From positions 85,327 to 149,326 of the forward strand of contig CACJEG010000003.1 in assembly GCA_902592375.1 (NCBI GenBank): a DNA stretch of 64,000 nt, in the 5' to 3' direction. The DNA comes from an uncultured Pelagibacteraceae bacterium (GTDB lineage: Bacteria > Pseudomonadota > Alphaproteobacteria > Pelagibacterales > Pelagibacteraceae). Positions 28,711-37,898 of the stretch are shown here, piece after piece (the stretch's first letter is position 1; every line of letters begins with the position of its first letter). The position numbers and the translations under genes are program-made. The notes under the pieces are model-generated. The model was not told the origin of the DNA. It searched no databases and worked only from the letters and a program-made list of their open reading frames with translations.

Positions 28711-29673
28711 ATGAAAATATTAGTAATTCAAAACAGGATGGGTATAGGTGATACGGTAATTTTCCTACCCTTTATTAAAGCTATTTCAAATAAATTTGGA
28801 GTACCTGTTAGTTTGCTAGTGAAAGAAAATTCAAAAGCTAACGAATTTTTAAATCAAACAAATTATATTGAAGAAATAATTCACTTAGAAAGAGACAATA
28901 AAATAAATCAAAGACATGATGGTTTTAAAGGATTTTTCAAATTAGCAAGTGATCTTAAAAAATATAATTTTGATAAAGTTTTTATTTTTAATTCATCTTT
29001 GAGATATAACTTAATTTCTAAATTAGCAGGTGTTAAAGAAATATTTCAATATCCGTTATTTGAGAAACAAAATCAACACATCACTAAACCGGCTAAAGCT
29101 ATAATAAAAAAATATTTAGATATCGAAACTATTGATAATCCAGAAATTCAAATTGATAACAGTTTAGTTCAAAAAACAGCAGTAAACTTTAATATTAATA
29201 ATGATGAACTTAATGTTTTGTTGGGTATAGGTGGCTCAGGCCCAACAAAGAGAATACCATCAAAAACTTTTCTAGACGTAATGGAAAAATTAGAAGCTTT
29301 TAAAAAATGTAGGTTTTTTTTAGCCACAGGTAAAAATGAAGATGAGCAAAAAATCTTAATGGAAATATTAAATACAAAATTTAGAGAAAAGTGTGTTGCT
29401 TTAGATAACCTCAGTATAAGGGATACATTGCCTATTATTAAAAATTGTAATGTTGCAATCTGCAATGATACGAGTTTCTCACATTTATCATCAGCATTAG
29501 GAATTAAAACAATTACATTGATGGCAGATACACCATTAATTTATGGTTCTTATAATACAAATATGTATCCTATAATTCCTGATGGAGAAACAACTGTTTC
29601 TCACAATACTCATGGTAAAGATAAAATAAATCCAGATAAGATTTATGAAAAACTATTATCAATAATTAATTAA
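28711..29673 (+). CDS. Family 9 (heptosyltransferase-like) glycosyltransferase
   Basis: This protein of about 320 residues has the GT9 N-terminus: KILVIQNRMGIGDTVIFLP, with the conserved G-x-GD near residues 11-13. Its C-terminal nucleotide-sugar-binding block contains CNDTSFSHLSSALGIKTI (about residues 251-268). GT9 enzymes add ADP-heptose to lipopolysaccharide core. I chose the ATG at 28711, because an upstream in-frame ATG at 28642 would overlap the divergent aldolase gene and add an unrelated hydrophobic leader. The acceptor and donor sugars are not established, and no heptose synthesis gene is in the window. Confidence 0.77.
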   Translation: MKILVIQNRMGIGDTVIFLPFIKAISNKFGVPVSLLVKENSKANEFLNQTNYIEEIIHLERDNKINQRHDGFKGFFKLASDLKKYNFDKVFIFNSSLRYNLISKLAGVKEIFQYPLFEKQNQHITKPAKAIIKKYLDIETIDNPEIQIDNSLVQKTAVNFNINNDELNVLLGIGGSGPTKRIPSKTFLDVMEKLEAFKKCRFFLATGKNEDEQKILMEILNTKFREKCVALDNLSIRDTLPIIKNCNVAICNDTSFSHLSSALGIKTITLMADTPLIYGSYNTNMYPIIPDGETTVSHNTHGKDKINPDKIYEKLLSIIN

Positions 29674-30173
29674 GAAATATCCTTAAGAACTATTTCTTTA
29701 GCTTCATTAACAATAGCTGATAATCTTGAGGTTTCTGGAGAAATATCGGGGTGAATTTTTTTTTGAATTTTTTGGTAAGCTTTATTTAGAGCTTCTTTAG
29801 TTGGTTTTTTATTAATGTCTAAATTTAAAATCTTATATGCCTCAGATATTGATAATGATGACGAGTTATTATTTTGATATTGATTAAAAGAAAATCTTCC
29901 AGAATTTCTTAAGGTTTGAATAAGCCTATAAAGAGAAAGCAATTGAAACAATGATAAACCTTTAAGTTTAACTAGAGCAAGGCTTGCAAGAGTTAATGGC
30001 AATGTGAGTAGAAATTTTCCACCAATAGCAAATAAAACTGCTAATAAAGCCAATAATAAAATTGTAATCAGCCTAACTCCTTTTGACATTTTTTTTGGAG
30101 AAATATTTGACCACCATCTTAATAAAAAATATAAGATGACTAAAATTACAAGTAGATAAATAATAATATTCAT
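29670..30173 (-). CDS. Membrane-anchored J-domain protein
   Basis: This protein of about 167 residues has two hydrophobic segments (residues 3-20 and 36-70) and a C-terminal J domain (about residues 108-167). The diagnostic HPD motif is at 141-143, within KKIHPDIS. The domain order (membrane anchor, then a C-terminal J domain) resembles TIM14/Pam18-like and DjlC-like proteins that recruit DnaK to a membrane. I chose the ATG at 30173; an upstream ATG at 30203 would overlap the divergent peptidase gene. It is convergent with the GT9 gene (4-base overlap). Confidence 0.8.
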   Translation of the reverse strand: MNIIIYLLVILVILYFLLRWWSNISPKKMSKGVRLITILLLALLAVLFAIGGKFLLTLPLTLASLALVKLKGLSLFQLLSLYRLIQTLRNSGRFSFNQYQNNNSSSLSISEAYKILNLDINKKPTKEALNKAYQKIQKKIHPDISPETSRLSAIVNEAKEIVLKDIS

Positions 30174-30188
30174 ATATTTCCTTATTAG

Positions 30189-32264
30189 ATGAAAGTACCA
30201 CAACTTAAAAAAAAACTAGAGATAAAAACTTGTCACAATATTGATTGGGAAGACAATTACAGCTGGATTCATCAAGATAATATTTTGGAAGTTCTCAGAG
30301 ATAAAAGCAAGTTAGATCCTGAAGTGAAAAAATATTTAGAAGATGAAAATGCTTACACAGATCATCATTTAAAAGATACAAAAGATATTCAAAAAAAATT
30401 ATTCGATGAAATTAAAGGAAGAATTAAATTAGATGATGAATCTTTGCCCTATAAAGATCACACCTATGAGTATTGGACAAAAACTACAACAACAGGAAAT
30501 TATTCCATAAAACTTAGAAAAAAAATTGGTTCAGAAAATATTGAGGAAATATGGAATGGAGATCAAGAAAAAGAAAAACTTAAAACTGAATATTTTGGGG
30601 TTGGAGATTTAGAAGTAAGTAATAATGATAAATATCTTGGGTACTCTTTAGATCTTAAGGGTTCTGAATATTATACAATTTATTTAAGAGATATAAAAAC
30701 AAACAAAATTATTTCAAAAGAAATTACGGAAACATCAGGGGGAATAACATTTAGTCTAGATGATAAATATATTTTTTATTCTAAACTTGATGAAAATCAT
30801 AGAGCAAGAACAATATACAGGCACAAAATAGGAGATTTTGAGGCCAAAGATGAATTAATATTTGAGGAGAAAAGCGAGGCTTTTACAGTAGGAATTGGAA
30901 AAAGCTCAGATGAAAAATATTTTTTTATAAATACTTCTGACCATAATACTTCAGAACAATATTACTTTAAATCAGATGAATTAAATCCATCTCCAAAACT
31001 GATTATTAAAAGAGAAAGAGGTGTTCTATATTCTGTTAATTCATGGGATGGTAAATTTTATAATCATACAAATAAAAATGCTGAAGACTTTAAAATTGAT
31101 ATTTGTGACAATTTAGAAAATCAAAATTGGAAAGCATATATTCCAGCAAAAGATGAAGTTTTAATTGGTGGATTAACATTCCTTAAAAATTGGATTATTC
31201 GTGGTGAAACATCAGATGCACTAGATAAATTATTTGTCAAAAATATTTCTACGAATAAAGAAGAAGAATTAGTTTTCTCTGATGAGTCTGTTTATGTTCC
31301 AGGAGTGAGCTTAACTCAAAAAGATAGAAATACTGATGAAGTTTATTTAGGATACTCATCGCCCAAAACTCCTTCTAGAGTATTTAAATATAATTTAAGA
31401 ACAAAATCTAAAGAACTTGTTAAAGAGCAAGAGATCCCATCTGGTCATAATAAAGATGATTATATTGTTGAGAGAGTTGAGTTTAAATCTCATGACGGAA
31501 GAATGGTTCCATTAACAATTACTAGACACAAAAAAACAAAAATTGATGGGTCTGCAAATGTTTTATTATATGGATATGGGTCTTATGGAAATTCTATGTC
31601 ACCAAGTTTCTCTTCCACAAGATTAAGTCTTATCAATAGGGATATAATTTGGGCGACAGCTCACATTAGAGGTGGTATGGAAAAAGGGATGAAATGGTGG
31701 AAAGAGGGAAAATTAACAAACAAAAAAAATACTTTTGAAGATTATATTTACGCAGCAAAATATTTAATTGAAAAGAATTATACTTCAAAAGGAAATATTA
31801 TTGGAATGGGTGGATCGGCTGGAGGATTATTGATGGGAGCTGTAGTCAATCAATCTCCTGAATTATTTTTAGGAATTATCATGGCTGTTCCTTTTGTGGA
31901 TTCTTTAACAACAAATCTTGATCATTCTTTACCTTTAACTGTGGGAGAATTTGACGAATTTGGAAATGCAAAAGAGAATAAAGAACACTTTGATTATATT
32001 TTTTCATATGCGCCCTACAACAATATTAAAAAAATGGATTATCCACATATTTTTATTACAACAAGTTTAAGTGATAATAGAGTTTTATTTGATGAACCTG
32101 CAAAGTTCACAGCAAAACTTAGAGACTATAAAACAGATAATAATTTACTTCTTTTAAAAACCGAAATGAATGCTGGTCATGGTGGAAAATCAGGAAGAGA
32201 TGGCGCAATAGAAGAAATTGCGATTGATTATGCATTTGCATTAAAAATTTCAAATAAAATTTAG
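30189..32264 (+). CDS. S9A prolyl oligopeptidase / oligopeptidase B family serine peptidase
   Basis: This 691-residue cytosolic peptidase has an N-terminal beta-propeller region (about residues 70-400) and a C-terminal alpha/beta-hydrolase domain. The catalytic triad is visible: Ser543 in GMGGSAGG, Asp629 in LSDNRV, and His664 in NAGHGG. AHIRGG, typical of the family, lies near residue 495. Such enzymes cleave short peptides after proline or basic residues. The AHIRGG motif and overall layout suggest oligopeptidase B (PtrB), but specificity is not certain. It lies between the J-protein and hsp20 genes. Confidence 0.9.
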   Translation: MKVPQLKKKLEIKTCHNIDWEDNYSWIHQDNILEVLRDKSKLDPEVKKYLEDENAYTDHHLKDTKDIQKKLFDEIKGRIKLDDESLPYKDHTYEYWTKTTTTGNYSIKLRKKIGSENIEEIWNGDQEKEKLKTEYFGVGDLEVSNNDKYLGYSLDLKGSEYYTIYLRDIKTNKIISKEITETSGGITFSLDDKYIFYSKLDENHRARTIYRHKIGDFEAKDELIFEEKSEAFTVGIGKSSDEKYFFINTSDHNTSEQYYFKSDELNPSPKLIIKRERGVLYSVNSWDGKFYNHTNKNAEDFKIDICDNLENQNWKAYIPAKDEVLIGGLTFLKNWIIRGETSDALDKLFVKNISTNKEEELVFSDESVYVPGVSLTQKDRNTDEVYLGYSSPKTPSRVFKYNLRTKSKELVKEQEIPSGHNKDDYIVERVEFKSHDGRMVPLTITRHKKTKIDGSANVLLYGYGSYGNSMSPSFSSTRLSLINRDIIWATAHIRGGMEKGMKWWKEGKLTNKKNTFEDYIYAAKYLIEKNYTSKGNIIGMGGSAGGLLMGAVVNQSPELFLGIIMAVPFVDSLTTNLDHSLPLTVGEFDEFGNAKENKEHFDYIFSYAPYNNIKKMDYPHIFITTSLSDNRVLFDEPAKFTAKLRDYKTDNNLLLLKTEMNAGHGGKSGRDGAIEEIAIDYAFALKISNKI

Positions 32265-32276
32265 TACATATTCAAT

Positions 32277-32304
32277 CTTGAAAAAAAAAAATTAATTCCC
32301 ATAT
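32277..32304 (+). promoter_or_regulatory. Candidate RpoH (sigma-32 type) promoter for hsp20
   Basis: CTTGAA at 32277-32282 is separated by 14 bases from TCCCATAT at 32297-32304. This is a close match to the sigma-32 consensus (CTTGAA, then CCCCATnT after about 14 bases). The spacer is almost pure A. The same layout precedes groES in this window, which strengthens both calls. Confidence 0.72.
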
Positions 32305-32366
32305 AAGTTAGGTAAGTCGCCTAATGGGGCTTGCATAAATAAACTTGCTTAAAAAAGGAGGATATT

Positions 32367-32813
32367 ATGACAAGTAAGGATCTATCTATATTTAACTCAC
32401 TTAGACCTTTTTCAATTGGTTTTGATGATATGTTCGACCAATTCGAAAATATGTTAGGAAATGGAAATTTGACGATGCAGTCAAATTATCCACCATACAA
32501 CATCCGAAAGACAGGTAAAGACAACTATGCAATTGAAGTAGCATTGGCTGGCTTTAGCAAAAAAGACGTTGAGGTTGAGTTCGAGGACAATTTATTAACA
32601 GTTAGAACAAAACAAGTTAATAAGTCTGAGGACAGTGATGTAAATGGAGAAATTATTCATAAAGGGATTTCTCAAAGACAATTTGCAAGATCATTCACTA
32701 TAGCTGATGATGTAAAAGTTAATGGTGCTGAGCTTAAAGATGGTCTTTTAACAATATCTTGTGAAAGAATAATTCCAGAACATAAAAAAAAGAAGCTTAT
32801 TGAAATTAAATAA
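32367..32813 (+). CDS. Small heat-shock protein Hsp20 (IbpA-like)
   Basis: This 148-residue alpha-crystallin-type holdase binds unfolding proteins during stress. The N-terminus has FDDMFDQFENML, and the core domain (about residues 40-135) includes Y-x-IEVALAGFSKKDV and FARSFTIADDVKV. The consensus -x-G-x-L motif appears as LKDGLLTISCER. A very strong Shine-Dalgarno sequence (AAGGAGG, 32355-32361) precedes the ATG by 5 bases. The heat-shock-type promoter upstream and the hairpin terminator downstream make it a single-gene unit. Confidence 0.94.
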   Translation: MTSKDLSIFNSLRPFSIGFDDMFDQFENMLGNGNLTMQSNYPPYNIRKTGKDNYAIEVALAGFSKKDVEVEFEDNLLTVRTKQVNKSEDSDVNGEIIHKGISQRQFARSFTIADDVKVNGAELKDGLLTISCERIIPEHKKKKLIEIK

Positions 32814-32826
32814 GTCTTAAACCTTG

Positions 32827-32850
32827 CTTGTGGGGATTTCTCCCCACAAG
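32827..32850 (+). terminator. Hairpin between hsp20 and the purine permease, probable bidirectional terminator
   Basis: CTTGTGGGGA and TCCCCACAAG form a perfect ten-base-pair stem with a TTTC loop. It lies in the 47-base gap between two convergent stop codons. T-runs on either side are short (TTTAAATTAATT on the plus side), so termination may be moderate, but the placement is right for both genes. Confidence 0.8.
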
Positions 32851-32860
32851 TTTAAATTAA

Positions 32861-34183
32861 TTATTTCTTTGCCATTATAGCATTTAAAACAAATGCTAAT
32901 AATCCAGCAGGTATAAGTCCAGTTGTTAACAGTAGTTTTAAACTTATTCCAAAATCTGGAATATTTTTCACAAAGTCTGGTAACAATGACATTCCAATTC
33001 CAAAAGACAAAGAAAGAGCTAAGATTAATAAATTTCTTTGATCCATTTCTGCCCTTGAAATCAATTTAATACCAGCAGCTACAATCATCCCAAACATAAT
33101 GATTGCTGCTCCACCAATCACCGACTCTGGCATTGCTGCGATTATTCCACCTAATTTTGGAAATAATCCCATTAGAACTAATACTATTCCTGCAATAGTT
33201 CCAACGTGCCTACTTACCACTCCTGTAAACGCAACTAGTCCAGCATTTTGTGAATAGGATGTATTTGGCATCGCATTAAATATTGCACCAAATGCAGTAC
33301 CAACACCATCTGCCATAATTCCACCTGATATTTCTTTATCCGTTGCTTCTCGTTTAGCACCACCCATTGTAGTAGCACTTATGTCTCCAATTGTTTCAAT
33401 CGTTGTAACAATTGACATAAACAACATTAGAATTATTGCACCAGGCACAAAATCAATTCCATATTGAAGTGGCATTGGAAATGCAAACCATGATGCAGAT
33501 GCAATTTTACCATAGTTAACCATTCCTAGTGCTGCTGCAACTATGAAGCCAGCTACTATTCCAATCAAAATTGAAGCTGCAGAAGCCATTCCTTTACCTC
33601 TAAGATTGAAAAAGATAGCAACTATGAACACTGAAGCGGCAACCGTTAAATGATTTGCATTTGCAAAGATTTCAGGTTTATTATTCATTAACCATCCACC
33701 TCCACCTGCATACATAAAACCGACTTTAAGCAAACTAAATCCAATCATTAGCACAACTATACCTGTGACTAATGGTGGGAATAGATGTCTTATTGGTTTT
33801 AAAACTTTTCCAATGAAAATTTGAAAAATTCCTCCAATGAACGCTGCTGTAAATACTGCACCTAATCCTGCTGCTTTAAATGGTAGCATGATTGGTATAA
33901 ATGCAAAACTGGTTCCTTGAACAATAGGAAGTCTTGCACCAATTTCTTTGTATCCAACTGTTTGGATAATTGTTGCAACTCCCGCAACAAACAAAGCCAT
34001 TTGTATCAAAAATATTTTTTGTTCAGGCGTTTGACCAAAAACTCCAGCCACAATTATAGGAACAGTTATATTACCAGCAAACATTGCTAGTACGTGCTGA
34101 ATTCCTAAAGGTATGGATTTATTTAATGGAAGTTTTTTATCCGGACTGTTTGTAGAGCCCACTTTTGTTTTTCTTGAAGCCAT
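32861..34183 (-). CDS. NCS2-family purine/xanthine-uracil permease
   Basis: This 440-residue membrane protein has about 14 hydrophobic segments. It has the NCS2 hallmarks: an N-terminal GIQHVLAMFAGN block (about residues 27-38), LPIVQGTSFAF, the central ETIGDISATTMGG segment with the conserved glutamate, and NAMPNTSYSQNAGL. NCS2 proteins are proton- or sodium-coupled importers of uracil, xanthine or urate. Its position at the edge of the purine degradation island argues for xanthine, guanine or urate. It has a strong Shine-Dalgarno sequence (AACCTCC on the plus strand, 34186-34192) and a 136-base leader region. Confidence 0.88.
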   Translation of the reverse strand: MASRKTKVGSTNSPDKKLPLNKSIPLGIQHVLAMFAGNITVPIIVAGVFGQTPEQKIFLIQMALFVAGVATIIQTVGYKEIGARLPIVQGTSFAFIPIMLPFKAAGLGAVFTAAFIGGIFQIFIGKVLKPIRHLFPPLVTGIVVLMIGFSLLKVGFMYAGGGGWLMNNKPEIFANANHLTVAASVFIVAIFFNLRGKGMASAASILIGIVAGFIVAAALGMVNYGKIASASWFAFPMPLQYGIDFVPGAIILMLFMSIVTTIETIGDISATTMGGAKREATDKEISGGIMADGVGTAFGAIFNAMPNTSYSQNAGLVAFTGVVSRHVGTIAGIVLVLMGLFPKLGGIIAAMPESVIGGAAIIMFGMIVAAGIKLISRAEMDQRNLLILALSLSFGIGMSLLPDFVKNIPDFGISLKLLLTTGLIPAGLLAFVLNAIMAKK

Positions 34184-34232
34184 ATAACCTCCGTCGTTAA
34201 CTAAATAGACGTTACATTATTGGCTATGAATT

Positions 34233-34262
34233 AATATAAAAAAACTGATTACTTTAGAACAA
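34233..34262 (-). promoter_or_regulatory. Candidate housekeeping promoter for the purine permease
   Basis: On the minus strand, TTGTTC (34257-34262) and TATATT (34233-34238) are separated by 18 bases, which is acceptable for a sigma-70-type promoter. The transcript would have a leader of about 40 bases. I looked for a purine riboswitch aptamer here and did not see its conserved core. AT-rich DNA makes such boxes common, so this is a weak call. Confidence 0.32.
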
Positions 34263-34320
34263 CTCCACTTTAGATAGTAAAAAAAACCTATAATGAGCAG
34301 ATTTATTTAAATTAATAAAT

Positions 34321-34626
34321 TTAAAAGCAACCGTTTGAAACAAAACCCACAACTATATTTTCTGAATTTATTTCAAACCTACGTTCACATGGAACAAGGT
34401 ATTTTTTACTATTATAAACTAGCTCAAAATTCCCTTTAGCATTTTTAAAGTCTTCGTCTGGTTTTCCAAGCTCCATCTGAAGTTCACTAGCTGATTTTCC
34501 AAGGAATTTACTTAATTTTTCATTTTCTTTTTCAACAATTGCATCTGTTTTATCTTTAACAGTTTGACACCCTGAAAAAAAAATTAATACAATTACAAGA
34601 CTTATTGCTGATTTTAATTTTGACAT
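34321..34626 (-). CDS. Small lipoprotein, SmpA/BamE-like fold possible
   Basis: This 101-residue protein has a lipoprotein signal peptide with lipobox FSGC (Cys20). The mature part has LGKSASELQMELGKPD, a pattern also seen in small BamE/SmpA-like outer-membrane lipoproteins (a short helix followed by L-G-x-P). Two further cysteines, in VPCERRF and SNGCF at the C-terminus, could form a disulfide in the periplasm. I do not assign a function. It is upstream of the permease on the same strand, with a 137-base gap, and diverges from the deaminase-ABC operon. Confidence 0.62.
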   Translation of the reverse strand: MSKLKSAISLVIVLIFFSGCQTVKDKTDAIVEKENEKLSKFLGKSASELQMELGKPDEDFKNAKGNFELVYNSKKYLVPCERRFEINSENIVVGFVSNGCF

Positions 34627-34663
34627 AAGTTCAAATTAACATTTTTTGTTTCATAAATTATTA

Positions 34664-34708
34664 ACTTTTAAGTTGTATAAATAATTTATTTCTTATTACT
34701 TTTAAGTT
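34664..34708. repeat. Pair of identical 11-base imperfect palindromes in a divergent promoter region
   Basis: ACTTTTAAGTT occurs at 34664-34674 and again at 34698-34708, a 34-base period (about three helical turns). Each copy is close to palindromic (ACTT-TT-AAGT). They lie in the 126-base gap between the lipoprotein gene and the deaminase-ABC transporter operon, where an operator would be expected. Low sequence complexity weakens the case. Confidence 0.4.
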
Positions 34709-34752
34709 TAATTATAGTACCAATTGTGTTCTTTATTTGATGGTTCAAGCAT

Positions 34753-35343
34753 ATGAATGAAAAAACCCTAGAAAAGATACTAAATATATTTTTAAAAGAA
34801 GTTTTACCCTTAACTGAAAAAGGTGTTGCTAAAGGTAGTAAAATATTTGGTGCCGCAATAATTAAAAAAGAAGATTTATCTCTTGTAGTTGCAGAAACAA
34901 ACAATGAAATAGAAAATCCATTATGGCATGGAGAAATGCATACTCTTAAAAAATTTTATGAATTAGATCCAAATACAAGACCAAAAGAAAAAGACTGCAT
35001 GTTCTTAAGTTCACATGAGCCTTGTAGTATGTGTTTGAGTGCAATCACATTTTCTGGATTTGATAATTTTTATTATTTGTTTCCGTATATTGCCACAAAT
35101 AATGAATTTAATATTCCACACGATTTAAATATACTCAAAGAAGTATTTAAAATTAATGATGGAGAATATAATAAAGAAAATTCCTATTGGAAAAGTCGAA
35201 ATATAAACTTACTTATTGAAAATTTACCTACTTCAAAAAAAGAAAATATTTTAAAACAATTAGACGAAATTAAAAAAAAATATCAAATTTTATCAAATCA
35301 ATATCAGGAAAATAAGGATGGAAATTCTATACCATTAAATTAA
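34753..35343 (+). CDS. Cytidine/deoxycytidylate-deaminase-fold zinc deaminase (purine or nucleoside type)
   Basis: This 196-residue protein has the deaminase zinc signature: H59-x-E61 in WHGEMHTL, and PCxxC with Cys91 and Cys94 in SSHEPCSMCLSA. The glutamate is the proton shuttle. A C-terminal extension of about 70 residues is charged and helical. It is the first gene of an operon with the BMP-type ABC transporter (3 bases to the ATPase gene), suggesting that it acts on an imported nucleoside or base. It differs from the second, shorter deaminase at 41477-41947, so the two probably have different substrates. Confidence 0.78.
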   Translation: MNEKTLEKILNIFLKEVLPLTEKGVAKGSKIFGAAIIKKEDLSLVVAETNNEIENPLWHGEMHTLKKFYELDPNTRPKEKDCMFLSSHEPCSMCLSAITFSGFDNFYYLFPYIATNNEFNIPHDLNILKEVFKINDGEYNKENSYWKSRNINLLIENLPTSKKENILKQLDEIKKKYQILSNQYQENKDGNSIPLN

Positions 35344-35346
35344 GAA

Positions 35347-36837
35347 ATGAATACAAACCTTAAAATTTCAAATGTAACTAAAATATATCCTGGGTGTGTT
35401 GCAAACGATAATGTTTCGCTAGAGTTTAATAGTGGTAAAATTTATGCTCTTCTTGGAGAAAATGGTGCTGGAAAATCTACACTAGTTAAAATTCTATCAG
35501 GCGTCATAATTCCTGATGAAGGTGAAATTTATTTAAATAAAAATAATCTAAAGCTTAATTCTCCATTAGATGCAAAAAAAAATGATATTGGAATGGTATT
35601 CCAACATTTTAATCTTTTTGAAACTTTGTCCGTATTTGAAAACTTAATAATAGACTCAGATGAACAAAGGGAAAGTTTAAGAGAAAAAATTGATTCAATT
35701 ATGAAAAAATATAATTTTTCAATTGATCTTGATATTCCTGTTCTAAATCTGTCAGCAGGTCAAAAACAGAAAGTGGAAATAATTAGATGTCTGATAAGAA
35801 ATCCAAAAGTTTTAATTATGGATGAGCCAACATCAGTATTAACAGAGCAAGAAACAAGTGAATTATTCTTATCTTTGAAAAAATTTTCAGAAGAAGGAAT
35901 TTTAATTATTTATATAACCCATAAATTAAAGGAAGTTATGCAGCTTTGTGATGAAGTTGCTGTAATGAGAAGAGGAAAATTAGTTTCTGTAAGTGAAATA
36001 AAGAATGAAAATATTGAGTCACTTGCCAACAAAATGGTGGGTCAGAACCTTAAAACAATTAAGAAAAAAAAAGCAAAAACTTCATCAGATCAATTGATTA
36101 AGATAACTAATCTTAATTTTACAAGTGAAGATCCTTTTGAAACAAACTTAATGGATATTAATTTTTCTGTTAATCGAGGTGAATGTTTAGGAATTGCTGG
36201 TATATCAGGAAACGGTCAAAGTGAATTATTTCAAGTATTAAGTGGTGAAATTATATCAGACAAGAATTGCATAGAATTTAATAATAATTACATAGGAGAT
36301 TTAGATCCTCAAGAGAGAAGAGAATATTTGATGGCCTTTTCTCCAGAAGATAGACTTGAGCAGGCTGCAATTCCACAAATGAAAATTTTTGAAAATGTGG
36401 CTCTAAACAATTTTAAATCATCAAATTTTTTTAATAATGGATTAATTAACGAAAACAAAATTAAGGAACATTCAAAAAAAATAATTTCGGACTTTAATGT
36501 TAATACAGATAACATAGAGTTAAAAAGTCAATTTTTGTCAGGAGGAAATCTACAGAAATTAATTATTGGAAGAGAGTTAATAACATCTCCAGATTTATTA
36601 ATTTGCTTTAATCCAACTTGGGGTTTAGATGTTGGAGCCATAAATTATATTCACGAAACATTGATTAAAATCAATGAACAAAATAAATCAATTATATTAA
36701 TATCTACAGACACTGATGAGTTATTAAAATTAAGTGACAAAATTTCAGTAATTCATAAAGGAAAATTGTCAAAAATTATGAATGCTGAAGAAGTAACCTC
36801 TGAAAAACTTGGGATACTAATGGGAGGAGTAAATTGA
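35347..36837 (+). CDS. BMP-type nucleoside ABC transporter, double ATPase subunit
   Basis: This 496-residue protein contains two ABC cassettes. The first has Walker A GENGAGKS (38-45), signature LSAGQKQK and Walker B VLIMDEPTS. The second has a degenerate Walker A (GISGNGQSE) near residue 285, signature LSGGNLQK and ICFNPTWGLD in place of a normal Walker B. This layout is typical of the YufO/RbsA-like ATPases that serve purine nucleoside transporters with PnrA/BMP-type binding proteins. It overlaps the first permease gene by 4 bases and belongs to the deaminase-ABC operon. Confidence 0.88.
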   Translation: MNTNLKISNVTKIYPGCVANDNVSLEFNSGKIYALLGENGAGKSTLVKILSGVIIPDEGEIYLNKNNLKLNSPLDAKKNDIGMVFQHFNLFETLSVFENLIIDSDEQRESLREKIDSIMKKYNFSIDLDIPVLNLSAGQKQKVEIIRCLIRNPKVLIMDEPTSVLTEQETSELFLSLKKFSEEGILIIYITHKLKEVMQLCDEVAVMRRGKLVSVSEIKNENIESLANKMVGQNLKTIKKKKAKTSSDQLIKITNLNFTSEDPFETNLMDINFSVNRGECLGIAGISGNGQSELFQVLSGEIISDKNCIEFNNNYIGDLDPQERREYLMAFSPEDRLEQAAIPQMKIFENVALNNFKSSNFFNNGLINENKIKEHSKKIISDFNVNTDNIELKSQFLSGGNLQKLIIGRELITSPDLLICFNPTWGLDVGAINYIHETLIKINEQNKSIILISTDTDELLKLSDKISVIHKGKLSKIMNAEEVTSEKLGILMGGVN

Positions 36838-37898
36838 TCAAAATCGTAAAAAGAGATCAACCATCAAGAGCTATTTTTTTCTTTACACCTGTGTTAGCTA
36901 TTTTTCTAACATTAGTAGCGGGAGGTTTGATTTTTTTTATTTTAGGTTTTAAACCATTTGAAGCTCTAAAATTTTTTTTCATAGTTCCAATTGCAGATAA
37001 ATATGGTTTCAGCGAATTACTATTAAAAGCTACACCGCTTTGTTTAATAGCAATCGGTTTATCTTTTTGTTTTAAAAGTAATAACTGGAATATTGGAGCT
37101 GAAGGTCAATTAACTTTCGGGGCGATAGTTTCTGGAGGAGTAGCATTATTGTTTTATGAACAGGAAGGGTTTTACATTCTTCCAATAGTAATTTTAGCTG
37201 GTGCAATTGGTGGTATGCTGTATGCATCAATACCGGCAATCTTAAAAACTTACTTTAATACAAATGAAATATTAGTAAGTCTTATGTTGGTATATGTTTC
37301 AAAATTAATTTTGGACTATCTTGTTGTTGGTCCTTGGAGCAATCCAGAAGGATTTAATTTTCCTGAAACTAGACAGTTCAGTGACTCTGCTAAACTTCCG
37401 TTGTTATTTGAAGGACTAAGAATTCACGCAGGAATATTTTTAGCTTTAGCTGCAGTGATTGTCAGTTGGTTTGTTTTTTATAAAACATATTTAGGGTTCC
37501 AAATGAAAGTTTCAGGTTTTAGTTTAAAGACAGCAAAATATGCAGGTTACAAAGGTAAAAAAATGATCATCCTCGTTTTTTTAATAAGTGGTGCTTGCGC
37601 AGGTTTAGCTGGAGTTGGAGAAATAACTGGTCCTATCGGACAGCTTCATAGAGAAATTTCTCCAGATTATGGTTTTACTGCTATAATTGTAGCGTTTTTG
37701 GGGCGTTTACATCCTGTTGGTATCATCTTTGCATCTCTAGTTGTTGCAATAACTTATCTGGGTGCTGAAACAGCTCAAATATTTATGCAAATACCTAAAT
37801 ATACTGGTCAAGTTTTTCAAGGAATGATTTTATTTTTTCTTCTTGCATCAGATTATTTACTTTTTTTCAAAATTAAATTTATAGGTTCAAAAAAATGA
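36834..37898 (+). CDS. BMP-type nucleoside ABC transporter, permease 1
   Basis: This 354-residue membrane protein has about ten hydrophobic segments. It carries the BPD_transp_2 pattern, with NWNIGAEGQLTFGAIVSGG near residue 85, TNEILVSLMLVYV near 142, and a GACAGLAGVGEITGP loop near 255. These are the landmarks of YufP-like permeases. It pairs with the next gene as a heterodimer, as usual in this transporter class. Start and stop overlap its neighbours by 4 bases each, which indicates tight co-translation. The predicted cargo is a purine nucleoside, judged from the family and the surrounding genes. Confidence 0.87.
   Translation: MIKIVKRDQPSRAIFFFTPVLAIFLTLVAGGLIFFILGFKPFEALKFFFIVPIADKYGFSELLLKATPLCLIAIGLSFCFKSNNWNIGAEGQLTFGAIVSGGVALLFYEQEGFYILPIVILAGAIGGMLYASIPAILKTYFNTNEILVSLMLVYVSKLILDYLVVGPWSNPEGFNFPETRQFSDSAKLPLLFEGLRIHAGIFLALAAVIVSWFVFYKTYLGFQMKVSGFSLKTAKYAGYKGKKMIILVFLISGACAGLAGVGEITGPIGQLHREISPDYGFTAIIVAFLGRLHPVGIIFASLVVAITYLGAETAQIFMQIPKYTGQVFQGMILFFLLASDYLLFFKIKFIGSKK

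Noticed and set aside
34184-34320. Possible purine riboswitch in the leader of the NCS2 permease gene
   Set aside because: The conserved three-way junction core and loop sequences of purine aptamers are not visible on the minus strand; only a weak promoter pair and a strong ribosome binding site were found.
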